The notes under the pieces: generated by a model
Database searches by the model: none
What the model was told of the DNA's origin: nothing
What the model saw: the letters and a program-made list of their open reading frames with translations, nothing else
Translations under genes and position numbers: made by a program
Shown: piece by piece, positions 17,748 to 27,409 of the stretch
Layout of the letters: each line of letters starts with the position of its first letter
Numbering within the stretch: position 1 is the stretch's first letter
Assembly: GCF_000711985.1 (NCBI RefSeq)
Contig: NZ_KL544005.1
Coordinates: 1,129,970 to 1,193,969, forward strand
DNA: 64,000 bases
Source of the DNA: Rheinheimera texasensis DSM 17496
GTDB taxonomy: Bacteria; Pseudomonadota; Gammaproteobacteria; Enterobacterales; Alteromonadaceae
Direction of reading: 5' to 3'

Positions 17748-19746
17748 GCCATTCCACCTCTTTGCTGACAAGCGCTGGCGCTTTGATTAAACCACTGATA
17801 TCCGTAACTACAGCTTTGAGCTGATAATCTTGCTGTTGGTCCTGGCAGCAACTGATGCTGGTTTTATTGTCAAACTGAGGCAACAACTGACCATTTAACC
17901 ACCACTGTACTTGTTGCTGCGCACTGCCGACGGACAATTCAAGCGAAAACTGTTGGCTCTGGCCCCGAAGCTGCACCACTTGCGGTTGTGCTGGCTGTTG
18001 GCTGTGATACATACCGATAGTCTGATACAGCTGGTTGACCCAGGCTTCACCATTGATTTCACCAACAGGCTTACCTAATTCGAGCATAAAACTATTGTCC
18101 TTCGGCCGGTAAAACCCTTTACTGTGGTAATACCCGCCTTCAAACAAACCTACACCGGCCTGACCCGGCAACGTCGGCACTTTGGCCGGATCGCTGAACC
18201 AGTGCCGCCATTTCACCTGAGTTAAATCCGTCAATTGGGTGATGTTGGCGTAACAGGATTCGCAATAGCCTGGCAAATACAAATGTGCATTGGCATCATC
18301 AACATATTCGTCAGCCAGACGGGCGAAGGTATGGCCAAGTTCATGGATAGCTACATCGGTCGCACTCTGATGCAAGGTGAACGTCGAGATGGCGCCACCA
18401 GCACCGCCATATTTGGTGCTATTGCCGGCGACCAGTACAAAATCAAACTGCGGATAATGCTGGAACACATAATTAAACACTTTACTGCTGTTCACACAGT
18501 ACAGACGGTCGATGCCGGCACAGCCAAAATTGCCGTCAAACAGCGTATCGACCAGTGTGTTGGTCGACGGATCGTCGGCACCGCTTTGCGCGGAGACCGC
18601 ATCCAGCACATGCAGGCTCCAGCCATCGCGATGGGTACCAATTTCTTTGCTGTTGAAAAACACCTGGCTGAATTTGACTGCAGCATCGCGTAATTTCTGC
18701 TGTTCTGTCGCAGTAAAACCATCGCCGACAATCACCAGATTCAGCCGGTTGCTTTGCACAGGCCCAACCAAAGTTCGCCCCATGCCATTGCTATTTTGGA
18801 TCGCCAACAAGACTTTTTGTTTGTATTGCGCTGTAGCACCTTGTGGATCTGTGGCCTGCAGCAGAAGTTCGGTTTCCAAAGCCTCAGTACGGGCTAAAAC
18901 TTGTAATGACGTATTGGTCTGGCTGCGGTCCAGCCGGAACAGCTGCGGCTGTGCATTACTCACTGTCACCATATCGCCATCGACATCTTCAGCGCTGAAG
19001 TTCAGAGCATAACTCTGGCCTGCATCCAACAACACAGGCAAAGGTGTGACGGTCAGCGTCGGGGCATCATTGACGGCAGCCAGCGTGATCTCGGCGTTAA
19101 ACCCCACTGCTGCAGACTTCCCGTCGGTGACCTGTAACTGCAGCGCGATTTTGCCATTGAGATTTGCCGCTGGTTTCAGACTGATGCTGCCGGCCGGATT
19201 GACCACCACACCGGCATTGACCGGATTAACACTTTGTAGGGTAAAGGTGAGTGGATCCTGATCGGCATCCGTCGCTTTGAGCTGAAAGGTAGCAGCTGTG
19301 TCTTCTACCCCATCAAATTGTTGTAGCGCGACCTGCGGCAGGTCATTGATATTTTGTACTGTCAGTTTGGCATTGCCGGCCACCGGCGGATTTTTCCCGT
19401 CACTGACGGTGAAGGTAAAACTGGCTTCACCAGCAAAATCTGCGGTGGGCTGATAAGTAAAACGCCCGTCAGTTTGCATACCCACCACACCTTGTGCCTG
19501 ACTTTGACTGCTCAGCTGATAACTGAGCGCATCATTGTCCGCGTCAGTGGCACTGAGCTGGCCCTGCAGGCTGCTGTCTTCGTTTAACTGAAAGGTATTG
19601 CTGCCGGGCACCGGCGCGGCATTTTGTGGTGTGGGTTGTGGTGTACCTGTGCTGTCTGAACCGCCACCGCCGCAACCGGCTAAGCCGATGGCACTGAAGA
19701 ATAAAAAGCCGGCATGGTAAAACCAGCGCAGTCCTTGCAGACGCAT
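17731..19746 (-). CDS. M64-type metallopeptidase lipoprotein with cadherin-like repeats
   Basis: A 671-residue lipoprotein. The signal ends in lipobox GLAGC followed by a glycine run and a proline-rich linker. Three tandem cadherin-like/Big-type repeats follow (about 40-330; 'DADNDALSYQ', 'DADQDPLTFT', 'DVDGDMVTVS' are calcium-type acidic loops). The C-terminal half is an IgA-peptidase-M64-like domain: LNLVIVGDGFTATEQQKL, then the zinc motif HELGHTFARLADEY at about residues 468-481. The tail may be another Ig-like fold. M64 enzymes are secreted or surface zinc proteases; the natural target is unknown. GGAGGT lies 5 nt before the ATG at 19746. It overlaps the small secreted gene downstream. 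Confidence 0.85.
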   Translation of the reverse strand: MRLQGLRWFYHAGFLFFSAIGLAGCGGGGSDSTGTPQPTPQNAAPVPGSNTFQLNEDSSLQGQLSATDADNDALSYQLSSQSQAQGVVGMQTDGRFTYQPTADFAGEASFTFTVSDGKNPPVAGNAKLTVQNINDLPQVALQQFDGVEDTAATFQLKATDADQDPLTFTLQSVNPVNAGVVVNPAGSISLKPAANLNGKIALQLQVTDGKSAAVGFNAEITLAAVNDAPTLTVTPLPVLLDAGQSYALNFSAEDVDGDMVTVSNAQPQLFRLDRSQTNTSLQVLARTEALETELLLQATDPQGATAQYKQKVLLAIQNSNGMGRTLVGPVQSNRLNLVIVGDGFTATEQQKLRDAAVKFSQVFFNSKEIGTHRDGWSLHVLDAVSAQSGADDPSTNTLVDTLFDGNFGCAGIDRLYCVNSSKVFNYVFQHYPQFDFVLVAGNSTKYGGAGGAISTFTLHQSATDVAIHELGHTFARLADEYVDDANAHLYLPGYCESCYANITQLTDLTQVKWRHWFSDPAKVPTLPGQAGVGLFEGGYYHSKGFYRPKDNSFMLELGKPVGEINGEAWVNQLYQTIGMYHSQQPAQPQVVQLRGQSQQFSLELSVGSAQQQVQWWLNGQLLPQFDNKTSISCCQDQQQDYQLKAVVTDISGLIKAPALVSKEVEWHVQIQ

Positions 19747-19867
19747 CGAAACCTCCATGTTTATTTACATATTTTTATCAGCTTATCACATCAGCAAAGC
19801 AGCAGTCTGTATTGCCAGACAAAGAGTTCTCAGACAACCGGGCATTTGCCAGTACAAATTGCAGACG

Positions 19868-19898
19868 AAAAAAAACCGGCCAACTGACCGGTTCTTTT
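19868..19898. terminator. Bidirectional terminator between small membrane gene and protease gene
   Basis: AACCGG (19874-19879) pairs with CCGGTT (19888-19893) with an 8-nt loop; T tracts flank it on both strands (eight on the minus strand, five on the plus strand). It terminates the 64-residue gene at 19915. Confidence 0.7.
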
Positions 19899-19914
19899 TC
19901 AAATTTATTTGCGC

Positions 19915-20109
19915 TTATGCGTTTGCTGCTACACCAGCAGCGCGGGCTTTACGAACTTTTGCGGCTTGACGGTTGTAAGCATCAGTAAACTGGGCTTTTT
20001 CCAGTTTGCGCACTGCTTCACCGTTCAGGTCGATCTTGCGCAGATAAGTTACAAACACAAAAGCATTAACCACGAAGAAAGCTGCTGCTGCGATTAAAAA
20101 TGTGTCCAT
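19915..20109 (-). CDS. Small single-pass membrane protein
   Basis: A 64-residue protein: one N-terminal membrane helix (FLIAAAAFFVVNAFVFVTYL), then a basic amphipathic cytoplasmic tail (RKIDLNGEAVRKLEKAQFTD..RQAAKVRKARAAG). AGAGGTG gives a good ribosome-binding site and a terminator follows directly, so it is a real monocistronic gene. No family or function recognised. An 18-bp imperfect inverted repeat lies about 60-110 bp upstream of the ATG and may regulate it. Confidence 0.75.
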   Translation of the reverse strand: MDTFLIAAAAFFVVNAFVFVTYLRKIDLNGEAVRKLEKAQFTDAYNRQAAKVRKARAAGVAANA

Positions 20110-20170
20110 CTTACACCTCTCTACATCACCGGACTTTGCCGGACTACATACTGTGATTACCTTGGGTTTC

Positions 20171-20219
20171 AGGTAAAAAACGGAAGTGGAACTCGCTGTA
20201 TCACTTTCGTTATTTACCT
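20171..20219. repeat. Imperfect 18-bp inverted repeat
   Basis: The arms at 20171-20188 (AGGTAAAAAACGGAAGTG) and 20202-20219 match as reverse complements at 16 of 18 positions around a 13-nt loop. There is no T tract on either side that would make it a normal terminator. It lies upstream of the 64-residue membrane protein gene. Confidence 0.65.
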
Positions 20220-20576
20220 GCTTGATAACCTATATGCAGCTGGTGTGCCAACTTACAGATAAAATTTCAAGTCACTGTTTATATTGAATTTTATTAGTTC
20301 GCAGGCACTAAAATATCAAGATGGACGTTTGCAGGATCAAAGGATCTGTTGCTAAATAGCGACAGCAAAAAGCAGACACATATTTTATATATATAAATCA
20401 ATAACTTAACATGTATCTTTTTTGCGACAGTTTTTGCTGCACACAGGAAAAATCAATAAAATAATTTATATTCAACAACTTAAGGAGATATCAAACCACA
20501 CAAATTTCAACTGAGCCTGGTCTGCAGCCCCGGTTGCGGTAAATCCGCCTGAACATCGCCAGACGCGAAAAAGCAA

Positions 20577-20598
20577 AAAAGCGCCGGCAGGCGCTTTT
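20577..20598 (-). terminator. Terminator of the adenosine deaminase-family gene
   Basis: AAAAGCGCC (20577-20585) and GGCGCTTTT (20590-20598) form a 9-bp stem with a GGCA loop, 20 nt past the stop codon, with T-rich sequence on the minus strand. Confidence 0.8.
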
Positions 20599-20617
20599 GC
20601 AAGTCAACACAGGCCGC

Positions 20618-21847
20618 TTAATTAATAAAACCGTATTTGCGGGAAATCACATCGAAGTAGTTCAGACACTGCTTGGCATATTCACGTTTTTCCACATAAC
20701 TGCCCGGGAAAAAACTCTTTTTAAAGCCATAAGCCACGATATCTTTTAACCGTTTCAGCGGAATATCAAAATTGTCTACCGCCAGCTGATACTCACGGCT
20801 CACAGTGGTATTGGACACCAAACGGTTGTCAGTACAAATCACGGTGGCGATGCGATTTTCCAGCATATCTTTAAACTTGTGTTGTTTGATATCGGCAATC
20901 GCCGGATTGGTCTGTAAGTTTGAGGTCAGGCAGACTTCAATCGCGATGCGCTTGTCCGCAATATATGAAGCTAACTCTTTGATGTATTTCTGTTTATCGG
21001 TGATGGCAGGGTCTTTAATCATCTCCGGAATAAACATCGAATAGCCATGACCAATGCGGTCGGCATAACATTCGGTGATAGCTTCGAACACCGATTCGGC
21101 ACCATAGGCTTCGCCGGCATGCAAAGTCTTCAGCAAAAAATGCTGATGGGCGTATTCGTAAACTTCTTTAAAATTGTGCGCCGGAAACCCGGATTCTTGC
21201 CCCGCCAAATCCAGTGCGACTATAGGAATACCGGCTTCGTCACGTAATCGCACGCTGGCGCGCACCAGTTCCATCGCCGCCAGTTTGATCACCTGCATCG
21301 GGTCAAAATCTCGCATCAGCTGGAACAAATTGGTGTAATAAGGCGAAAAACCTTTGCCGGAGAACATCCGCATCGCACAGTTAATAATGCCATAAGCAAA
21401 TGGCGGTCGATGACCGAGCTGGACCTGATCATGCGCATTGTATTCATGCATGGCTCGCTTTAAGCCGTTGTTGACAGTATGCATAATGCGGTCGAAATCG
21501 ATGCCTACCGCCGGGTCCATCAATAGCTGCGGCGCAAACCGCACTTCGATGTAATTGACGCCTTCAGCCTGATTATCCAGCGCCAGCTCATAAGCCGCTT
21601 GCTCCAGATTTTCCAGGTCGCGCAGTACACCGCAAGTGTACTGAAAGCCATGCAGGTATTCGCCTAAGTTGTTGTAGCGCTCTTTAAACACCAGCTCTTT
21701 CATGCCTTCAACCGTGTTAGACGGCAGCACCAGCTTGCTGCGCTGTGCCATTTCAATCAAAGACTCCAGCCGCAAACTGCCATCCAGATGCAGGTGTAAA
21801 TCAGACTTAGGCATTTCTTTAATAAAATCAGCGGAATAAAACGGCAT
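20618..21847 (-). CDS. Adenosine deaminase-family hydrolase
   Basis: A 409-residue metal-dependent aminohydrolase. It has the HLHLDG metal motif near residue 17, the catalytic TLHAGE motif, RIGHGY, and VCLTSNLQTNP, all features of the adenosine deaminase family, which deaminates adenosine or related purines to the inosine form. The usual metal-binding NTDDP motif is CTDNR here: the zinc-ligand Asp is kept, but the next Asp, which contacts the purine ring in characterised enzymes, is Asn. It is also about 60-70 residues longer than typical bacterial Add. The substrate may therefore differ from adenosine. AGGGA precedes the ATG; the gene is monocistronic with its own terminator. Confidence 0.85.
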   Translation of the reverse strand: MPFYSADFIKEMPKSDLHLHLDGSLRLESLIEMAQRSKLVLPSNTVEGMKELVFKERYNNLGEYLHGFQYTCGVLRDLENLEQAAYELALDNQAEGVNYIEVRFAPQLLMDPAVGIDFDRIMHTVNNGLKRAMHEYNAHDQVQLGHRPPFAYGIINCAMRMFSGKGFSPYYTNLFQLMRDFDPMQVIKLAAMELVRASVRLRDEAGIPIVALDLAGQESGFPAHNFKEVYEYAHQHFLLKTLHAGEAYGAESVFEAITECYADRIGHGYSMFIPEMIKDPAITDKQKYIKELASYIADKRIAIEVCLTSNLQTNPAIADIKQHKFKDMLENRIATVICTDNRLVSNTTVSREYQLAVDNFDIPLKRLKDIVAYGFKKSFFPGSYVEKREYAKQCLNYFDVISRKYGFIN

Positions 21848-22053
21848 AGTGAGTCCCTGAGCAGCTTACGACTGCAGCTAGTTTAGCAAAATCGGCACCT
21901 GGATGTTGATTTGACTGCATCCCAGTCGCATTTGGGGTGTTATGCAGATTGTGCAACCGTTGGTTTTTCAGCCAATCAGTTGTTCCTGATCTGGCGATAG
22001 ACCCGCGACTGGCCTAGGCTTTGAGTTTACAACCCTGCAAAACCGGAGGTTGA

Positions 22054-23976
22054 ATGGTTGTATCCACCAAAGTTAAAAACGCATTGGCTGTTTTAGTCTT
22101 GGGAATCAGTACCCAGACTGCTGCCGAAAATAATGCCGGGCTGAAATTCAGCGCATTTGAACAGCGCATCTGGCAGATAGTCCAAAATTCTTCAGCGGAA
22201 AATCCGCTCACTTTGTTACAAGCGCTGGCAACAGACGTTACTGAACCGGCCGACCAAGCGTTATTGCTGATGCATCAGTGCCGGCTGGCCGTGCGGCAAT
22301 CGCAACAGCCGCAACCCGCTTTGTTACAACATCTGAGCAAATTACATCAGAGTGATACAGACAGGGCGACCGGCGCTGCTGCCCTGACTAAATGCCAGCA
22401 ATATCATGCCATGCTGGACGCCAGCTCGAATCAAATCCTGCAGCTGGAAAACACCGCGTACTATGGGCTGAACGCAAGCGACGGCCCTTTGATGCAGATG
22501 TGGCTGTCTTTCGATTTTGCCAATGCCGCGATGGATGCCGGTTTTGTTGATGAAGCGTTGCAAGCCATCGAGCGCTCGCTTTCAATCGCCAGACAAAACG
22601 ACTTGTCCGAATGGGTCAGCGAAAGTCTGGGCTTGCTGGCCCTGTTGCAAAGTGATTTGGGCCAGTATCAGCAGGCGCTGGCAACAGTACAACAGGGCTT
22701 GGCACAGGCCAAAGACCCGCTGAATCGCGAAACTTTACAACTGCGGCAGGCTTTTGTACTGAAGCAGGCCAAACACTATGACGAAGCGCTGGCCGCCTAT
22801 CAGCAGCTGCTTTATCAGGCAGGACCAGACAATGAGCAGGTCTATATCACTGCAGCGCTGAATATCTCGGCAATTTATCAGGCAACCCGGCGTCATGCCG
22901 AAAATCTGCAACTGACCGCCCAACTACTGCAACGGCTGGACAAAACTCAAGATCCTTACTCCTTCGCTCAGGCCGCAACTTTGCGGGCGATAGCACTGCT
23001 GAGCAACGATCAATATCAGGCGGCAGCCCCACTTTTTACTGAAGCACAACAATGGTTTGAGCAAAACGAATGGTTGGTATATCTGGTTCCCACGCTGGAG
23101 CAATGGGCCGATTTGCTGGCGCAAAAAGGTTATTTTGCCGAGGCCTATCAGGCCAGCCAGCAAAGTAAACAGCTACGCGACCAACTCAATGAACAGCGCC
23201 GGCTGCGCGATGCCACGCTGCAAAATGCTCAGCTCGAAGTTGCCCGTCAGCAACAGGCGTTACTGGAATCGCGCCAGGCCCATCAGCAAGTCACGGCTGA
23301 ACTGGCCCGCAAGGAATTTGAGCAACGCAGCTTTCAGCTGATTGTGGCGTCGCTGATGCTATTGGCTCTGACCATTCTCTGGGCTTATGTGCGGCTGCGT
23401 CAGGCCAATCAGGCGCTGGCAGCGAAAAATGAGGAACTCGACTACGAAAGCACGCATGACCCACTGACAAAAGTGTTTAACCGGCGTTACTTTAATCAGT
23501 TTATCCAGCAAAAACTGGCGCAAGGCGGCGAAGCCCTGCTGCTGCTGATCGATATCGATCACTTTAAAAAGGTCAATGACACTTATGGTCACCATGCCGG
23601 TGATCAGGTGCTGGAAATCGTCAGTAAACGCCTGGCCGGCAAGCTGCGTGACATCGACCGAATCATCCGCTGGGGCGGTGAGGAGTTTCTGATTTTTATC
23701 GAAAAACCAACGGACAGCACGAACGCGGCGGCACTGGTGCAACGTTTGCTGAGCGAAGTTGCCAGCACGCCGGTGCAATTGGCGCATACCCAACTAACAG
23801 TAACGATTTCGGCCGGTTTTTCGCTGATCACTCTCAGTGATATTCAGGCGCTGGAGAGTACACTGAACCAGATTGATGAATCGCTGTATCGCGCGAAAAC
23901 ACAGGGCCGTAATCAGGCCGTGGGCTTGTTGCCACAGCCGGCGCAGGAACTGCTGACGATACAACCGGCGCTGTAG
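22054..23976 (+). CDS. TPR-containing membrane diguanylate cyclase (GGDEF)
   Basis: A 640-residue membrane protein. A signal peptide (to about residue 24) is followed by a periplasmic helical region with TPR-like repeats (about 150-370), a coiled coil (RQQQALLESRQAHQQVTAEL), one membrane helix (about 428-447) and a cytoplasmic GGDEF domain. The active-site motif is GGEEF (541-545), preceded by RDID exactly five residues upstream, which is an RxxD inhibitory site, so it should make c-di-GMP with product inhibition. Periplasmic TPRs suggest that it senses a protein or cell-wall ligand. GGAGGT lies 3-4 nt before the ATG. No partner gene is adjacent. Confidence 0.92.
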   Translation: MVVSTKVKNALAVLVLGISTQTAAENNAGLKFSAFEQRIWQIVQNSSAENPLTLLQALATDVTEPADQALLLMHQCRLAVRQSQQPQPALLQHLSKLHQSDTDRATGAAALTKCQQYHAMLDASSNQILQLENTAYYGLNASDGPLMQMWLSFDFANAAMDAGFVDEALQAIERSLSIARQNDLSEWVSESLGLLALLQSDLGQYQQALATVQQGLAQAKDPLNRETLQLRQAFVLKQAKHYDEALAAYQQLLYQAGPDNEQVYITAALNISAIYQATRRHAENLQLTAQLLQRLDKTQDPYSFAQAATLRAIALLSNDQYQAAAPLFTEAQQWFEQNEWLVYLVPTLEQWADLLAQKGYFAEAYQASQQSKQLRDQLNEQRRLRDATLQNAQLEVARQQQALLESRQAHQQVTAELARKEFEQRSFQLIVASLMLLALTILWAYVRLRQANQALAAKNEELDYESTHDPLTKVFNRRYFNQFIQQKLAQGGEALLLLIDIDHFKKVNDTYGHHAGDQVLEIVSKRLAGKLRDIDRIIRWGGEEFLIFIEKPTDSTNAAALVQRLLSEVASTPVQLAHTQLTVTISAGFSLITLSDIQALESTLNQIDESLYRAKTQGRNQAVGLLPQPAQELLTIQPAL

Positions 23977-24077
23977 GAAGAATACAAAACAGCGGCCATA
24001 AAACACGGCATTGTGATGTTGATTCAGCTTTCTTACTGTTGAAAAGGGCTGGAAAGATCAGAAAAATTACAGGGAAG

Positions 24078-24164
24078 TGGTGCCCGGGGCCGGACTTGAA
24101 CCGGCACGCCCTTTCGAGCGAGGGATTTTAAATCCCTTGTGTCTACCGATTTCACCACCCGGGC
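24078..24164 (-). tRNA. leuZ: tRNA-Leu (anticodon UAA)
   Basis: An 87-nt tRNA with a 7-bp acceptor stem GCCCGGG/CCCGGGC, discriminator A and encoded CCA. The anticodon stem GGGAT/ATCCC encloses loop TTTAAAA, giving UAA, which reads UUA and UUG. A long class II variable arm (CGCTCGAAAGGGCG) and the T loop GTTCAAGTC are present. The symbol is by analogy with E. coli leuZ. Confidence 0.95.
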
Positions 24165-24530
24165 AGAGTCGCATGTGCAGGCGCACTTGGCAGAACGGCG
24201 GCGATTTTACGCTGGCTTTTATCTAACTGTCATGTGCTTTTTGCGATGTGGGCCAAATTTTTGCTGTAGTTGTGCTTTTTTTCGCCATCACACCAAGCTG
24301 ATGAAGCTGAAAACCACTGCTCCGATCTCAAATTTAGCCATCCAGAAATCTATATAAAAACCAACAGCTTAATAATTCATCAGCCTAAAGTCGTATCCAT
24401 TTAGCCATCTATACTGTTGCATTCGGCTTTTTGTCGTGATATTACTAAAAACGCTGCAGCTTTGTTCAGTCGCGTATCTGCAGCACAATGTGCCGGCAAT
24501 GTCGGCCAAGCGCCAAAAAAAGACAGAGCA
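24165..24530. other. Intergenic region carrying the leu promoter
   Basis: About 365 bp with no credible gene before the leader peptide. TATACT at 24410-24415 is the best -10 candidate for the leu operon; no -35 of comparable quality is at the right distance, so the promoter may be activator-dependent. Nothing else recognisable is present. Confidence 0.4.
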
Positions 24531-24617
24531 ATGAATCACTTAAACACTATGACCGCCATTCTTCTCAGCCTCCTCGTGCTCCTAATCGGACCTCGGGGTG
24601 TTGTGCATTGGTCGTAG
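24531..24617 (+). CDS. leuL: Leucine-operon leader peptide
   Basis: A 28-codon reading frame upstream of leuA reading MNHLNTMTAILLSLLVLLIG then PRGVVHWS. Six leucine codons fall within an eight-residue stretch, mixed with isoleucine and valine, as in attenuation leader peptides of branched-chain amino acid operons. Ribosome stalling at these codons when charged tRNA-Leu is scarce would leave the following RNA free to form the antiterminator. The terminal codons overlap the antiterminator arm CTCGGGGT (24592-24599). AGAGCA precedes the ATG; an internal ATG (codon 7) could also be used. The gene is too short for routine annotation but the context is compelling. Confidence 0.9.
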   Translation: MNHLNTMTAILLSLLVLLIGPRGVVHWS

Positions 24618-24668
24618 TGTAAATACGGATCCAGCAAACAAACCCCGAGCCACAGGCCGGGGTTTTTT
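24592..24668 (+). promoter_or_regulatory. leu transcription attenuator (antiterminator/terminator)
   Basis: Two exclusive RNA structures are visible. The terminator is AAACCCCG (24640-24647) paired with CGGGGTTT (24658-24665), strengthened by GCC/GGC inside, and followed by six T residues (24663-24668). The antiterminator is CTCGGGGT (24592-24599), inside the leader peptide frame, paired perfectly with ACCCCGAG (24642-24649), which removes the 5' arm of the terminator. This is peptide-leader attenuation of the leuABCD operon as known for enterobacteria. Confidence 0.9.
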
Positions 24669-24716
24669 GTTACCTCAAGGTCTGATGGGTGAAAATTTCA
24701 GCAAGAGGAACAGGAT

Positions 24717-26303
24717 ATGAGCAGCGCCCAACACGAAAACAATAAAATCTGGATTTTTGATACCACTTTGCGTGACGGCGAGCAGGCATTACGGGCCAGC
24801 TTAAGCCATAAACAAAAAATCCAGCTGGCCCATGCCATTGCGCGCTTAAATGTCGACGTGATGGAAGTGGGCTTTCCGGTGTCTTCGCCGGGCGATTTCG
24901 CTTCAGTGCAGGCGATTGCCCAAAGCGTGAAAGGCCCGGTGATTTGTGGCCTGTCGCGCGCGGTGTTCGCCGACATCGACGCCTGCGGCGAGGCGTTAAA
25001 AGCTGCCGAACGCCGTCGAATCCACACCTTTATTGCTACTTCCCCACTGCACCTGCAATACAAATTACGCAAGACTTTAGAGCAAGCCACTGAGCAAGCC
25101 GTCGCCTGTATTCAGCATGCGCGCCGTTATACCGACGATGTCGAATTCTCCTGTGAAGATGCCGGTCGCACGCCGATTGATGATTTATGCCGCATTGTTG
25201 AAGCCGCGATTAAAGCCGGCGCCACTACCATCAATATTCCTGATACTGTCGGCTACACCATCCCGAACGAATTTGGCCAGATCATCAGCCAGCTGATGCA
25301 CAAAGTGCCGAATATCGATCAGGCACGGATTTCGGTGCATTGTCACAACGATTTAGGTTTAGCGGTCGCCAACAGCATCAGCGCCATTCAGGCTGGCGCG
25401 CGCCAGATTGAGTGCACCGTGAACGGCATCGGCGAGCGCGCCGGCAACTGTTCGCTGGAAGAGGTGGCGATGATCATCAAAACCCGCGGCGACTATCTGC
25501 CGTTTTATACCGATATCAAAAGCACAGAAATTTACCGGTCCAGCCACTTGGTCAGCCAGATTTGCCACATGCCAATTCAGCCGAACAAAGCCATTGTCGG
25601 CGAAAACGCTTTTGCGCACAGCTCCGGTATTCACCAGGACGGCGTGTTAAAAGCGCAAAATACTTATGAAATCATGTCGCCGGAGCAAGTTGGCATCCGC
25701 ACCAACGAACTGAACCTGACTTCACGCTCTGGCCGCGCTGTCATCGCGCACCGCTTAACCGAAATGGGTTACAGCAAAGAAGATTATGATTTAGACCAGG
25801 TCTATCAGGCGTTTTTAACGCTGGCCGACCAAAAAGGCCGGGTGTTTGATTACGACTTGGAAGCGCTGGTGTTTTTCGAAAACTTAAAAGATGACGACGA
25901 GCGCTACAAACTGGCGTTTTTAAGTTCCAGCACCCACACCGGCCATGTCGCCAGCGCCACTGTCGGTTTAACGGTCGGCGATGAAACTTATACAGAAGCA
26001 GCCACCGGTAACGGTCCGGTCGAAGCAGCCTTTCAGGCGATCCACCGCATCGCCAAACTGGAAGATGCCAAGATGGTCGATTACAACCTGCAGGCCAAAG
26101 GCGAAGGTGAAAACGCGCTGGGCCAGGTCGACATCATCATCGAATATCAGGGCCGGCGTTATCACGGCGCAGGCCTGGCCACCGACATCGTGCGCTCATC
26201 CGTGCTGGCTTATGTGCATGTACTGAACCTGATTGAACGCAGCAAACGCATTGATGCGGTGAAGCTGGCGCGTAAAAACGCCGACAGCGCCATCGAAAAA
26301 TAA
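24717..26303 (+). CDS. leuA: 2-isopropylmalate synthase
   Basis: A 528-residue enzyme that condenses acetyl-CoA with 2-oxoisovalerate, the first committed step of leucine biosynthesis. The catalytic TIM barrel has the DTTLRDGEQ metal/substrate motif near residue 14, [13 protein letters not shown] with the two metal-binding histidines, and NGIGERAGN. The C-terminal third (about 395-510) is the LeuA dimer domain that mediates leucine feedback inhibition. AGAGGAACAGGAT precedes the ATG. First structural gene of leuABCD and downstream of the attenuator. Confidence 0.98.
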   Translation: MSSAQHENNKIWIFDTTLRDGEQALRASLSHKQKIQLAHAIARLNVDVMEVGFPVSSPGDFASVQAIAQSVKGPVICGLSRAVFADIDACGEALKAAERRRIHTFIATSPLHLQYKLRKTLEQATEQAVACIQHARRYTDDVEFSCEDAGRTPIDDLCRIVEAAIKAGATTINIPDTVGYTIPNEFGQIISQLMHKVPNIDQARISVHCHNDLGLAVANSISAIQAGARQIECTVNGIGERAGNCSLEEVAMIIKTRGDYLPFYTDIKSTEIYRSSHLVSQICHMPIQPNKAIVGENAFAHSSGIHQDGVLKAQNTYEIMSPEQVGIRTNELNLTSRSGRAVIAHRLTEMGYSKEDYDLDQVYQAFLTLADQKGRVFDYDLEALVFFENLKDDDERYKLAFLSSSTHTGHVASATVGLTVGDETYTEAATGNGPVEAAFQAIHRIAKLEDAKMVDYNLQAKGEGENALGQVDIIIEYQGRRYHGAGLATDIVRSSVLAYVHVLNLIERSKRIDAVKLARKNADSAIEK

Positions 26304-26313
26304 TTCGCTTTAA

Positions 26314-27399
<1,086 letters not shown>

Positions 27400-27409
27400 G
27401 GAGTCCACC

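Larger units (their letters stand above)
20110..20617. other. Long AT-rich intergenic region
   Basis: About 500 bp without a credible gene. It holds the inverted repeat at 20171-20219, a TATATATATAAA tract near 20386-20397, two GCGACAG copies 65 bp apart (20359, 20424) flanking inverted CAGCAAAAA/TTTTTGCTG elements, and AAGGAGATAT (near 20480) that resembles a ribosome-binding site but has no start codon at a useful distance. It presumably carries the promoter of the small membrane protein. Confidence 0.5.
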
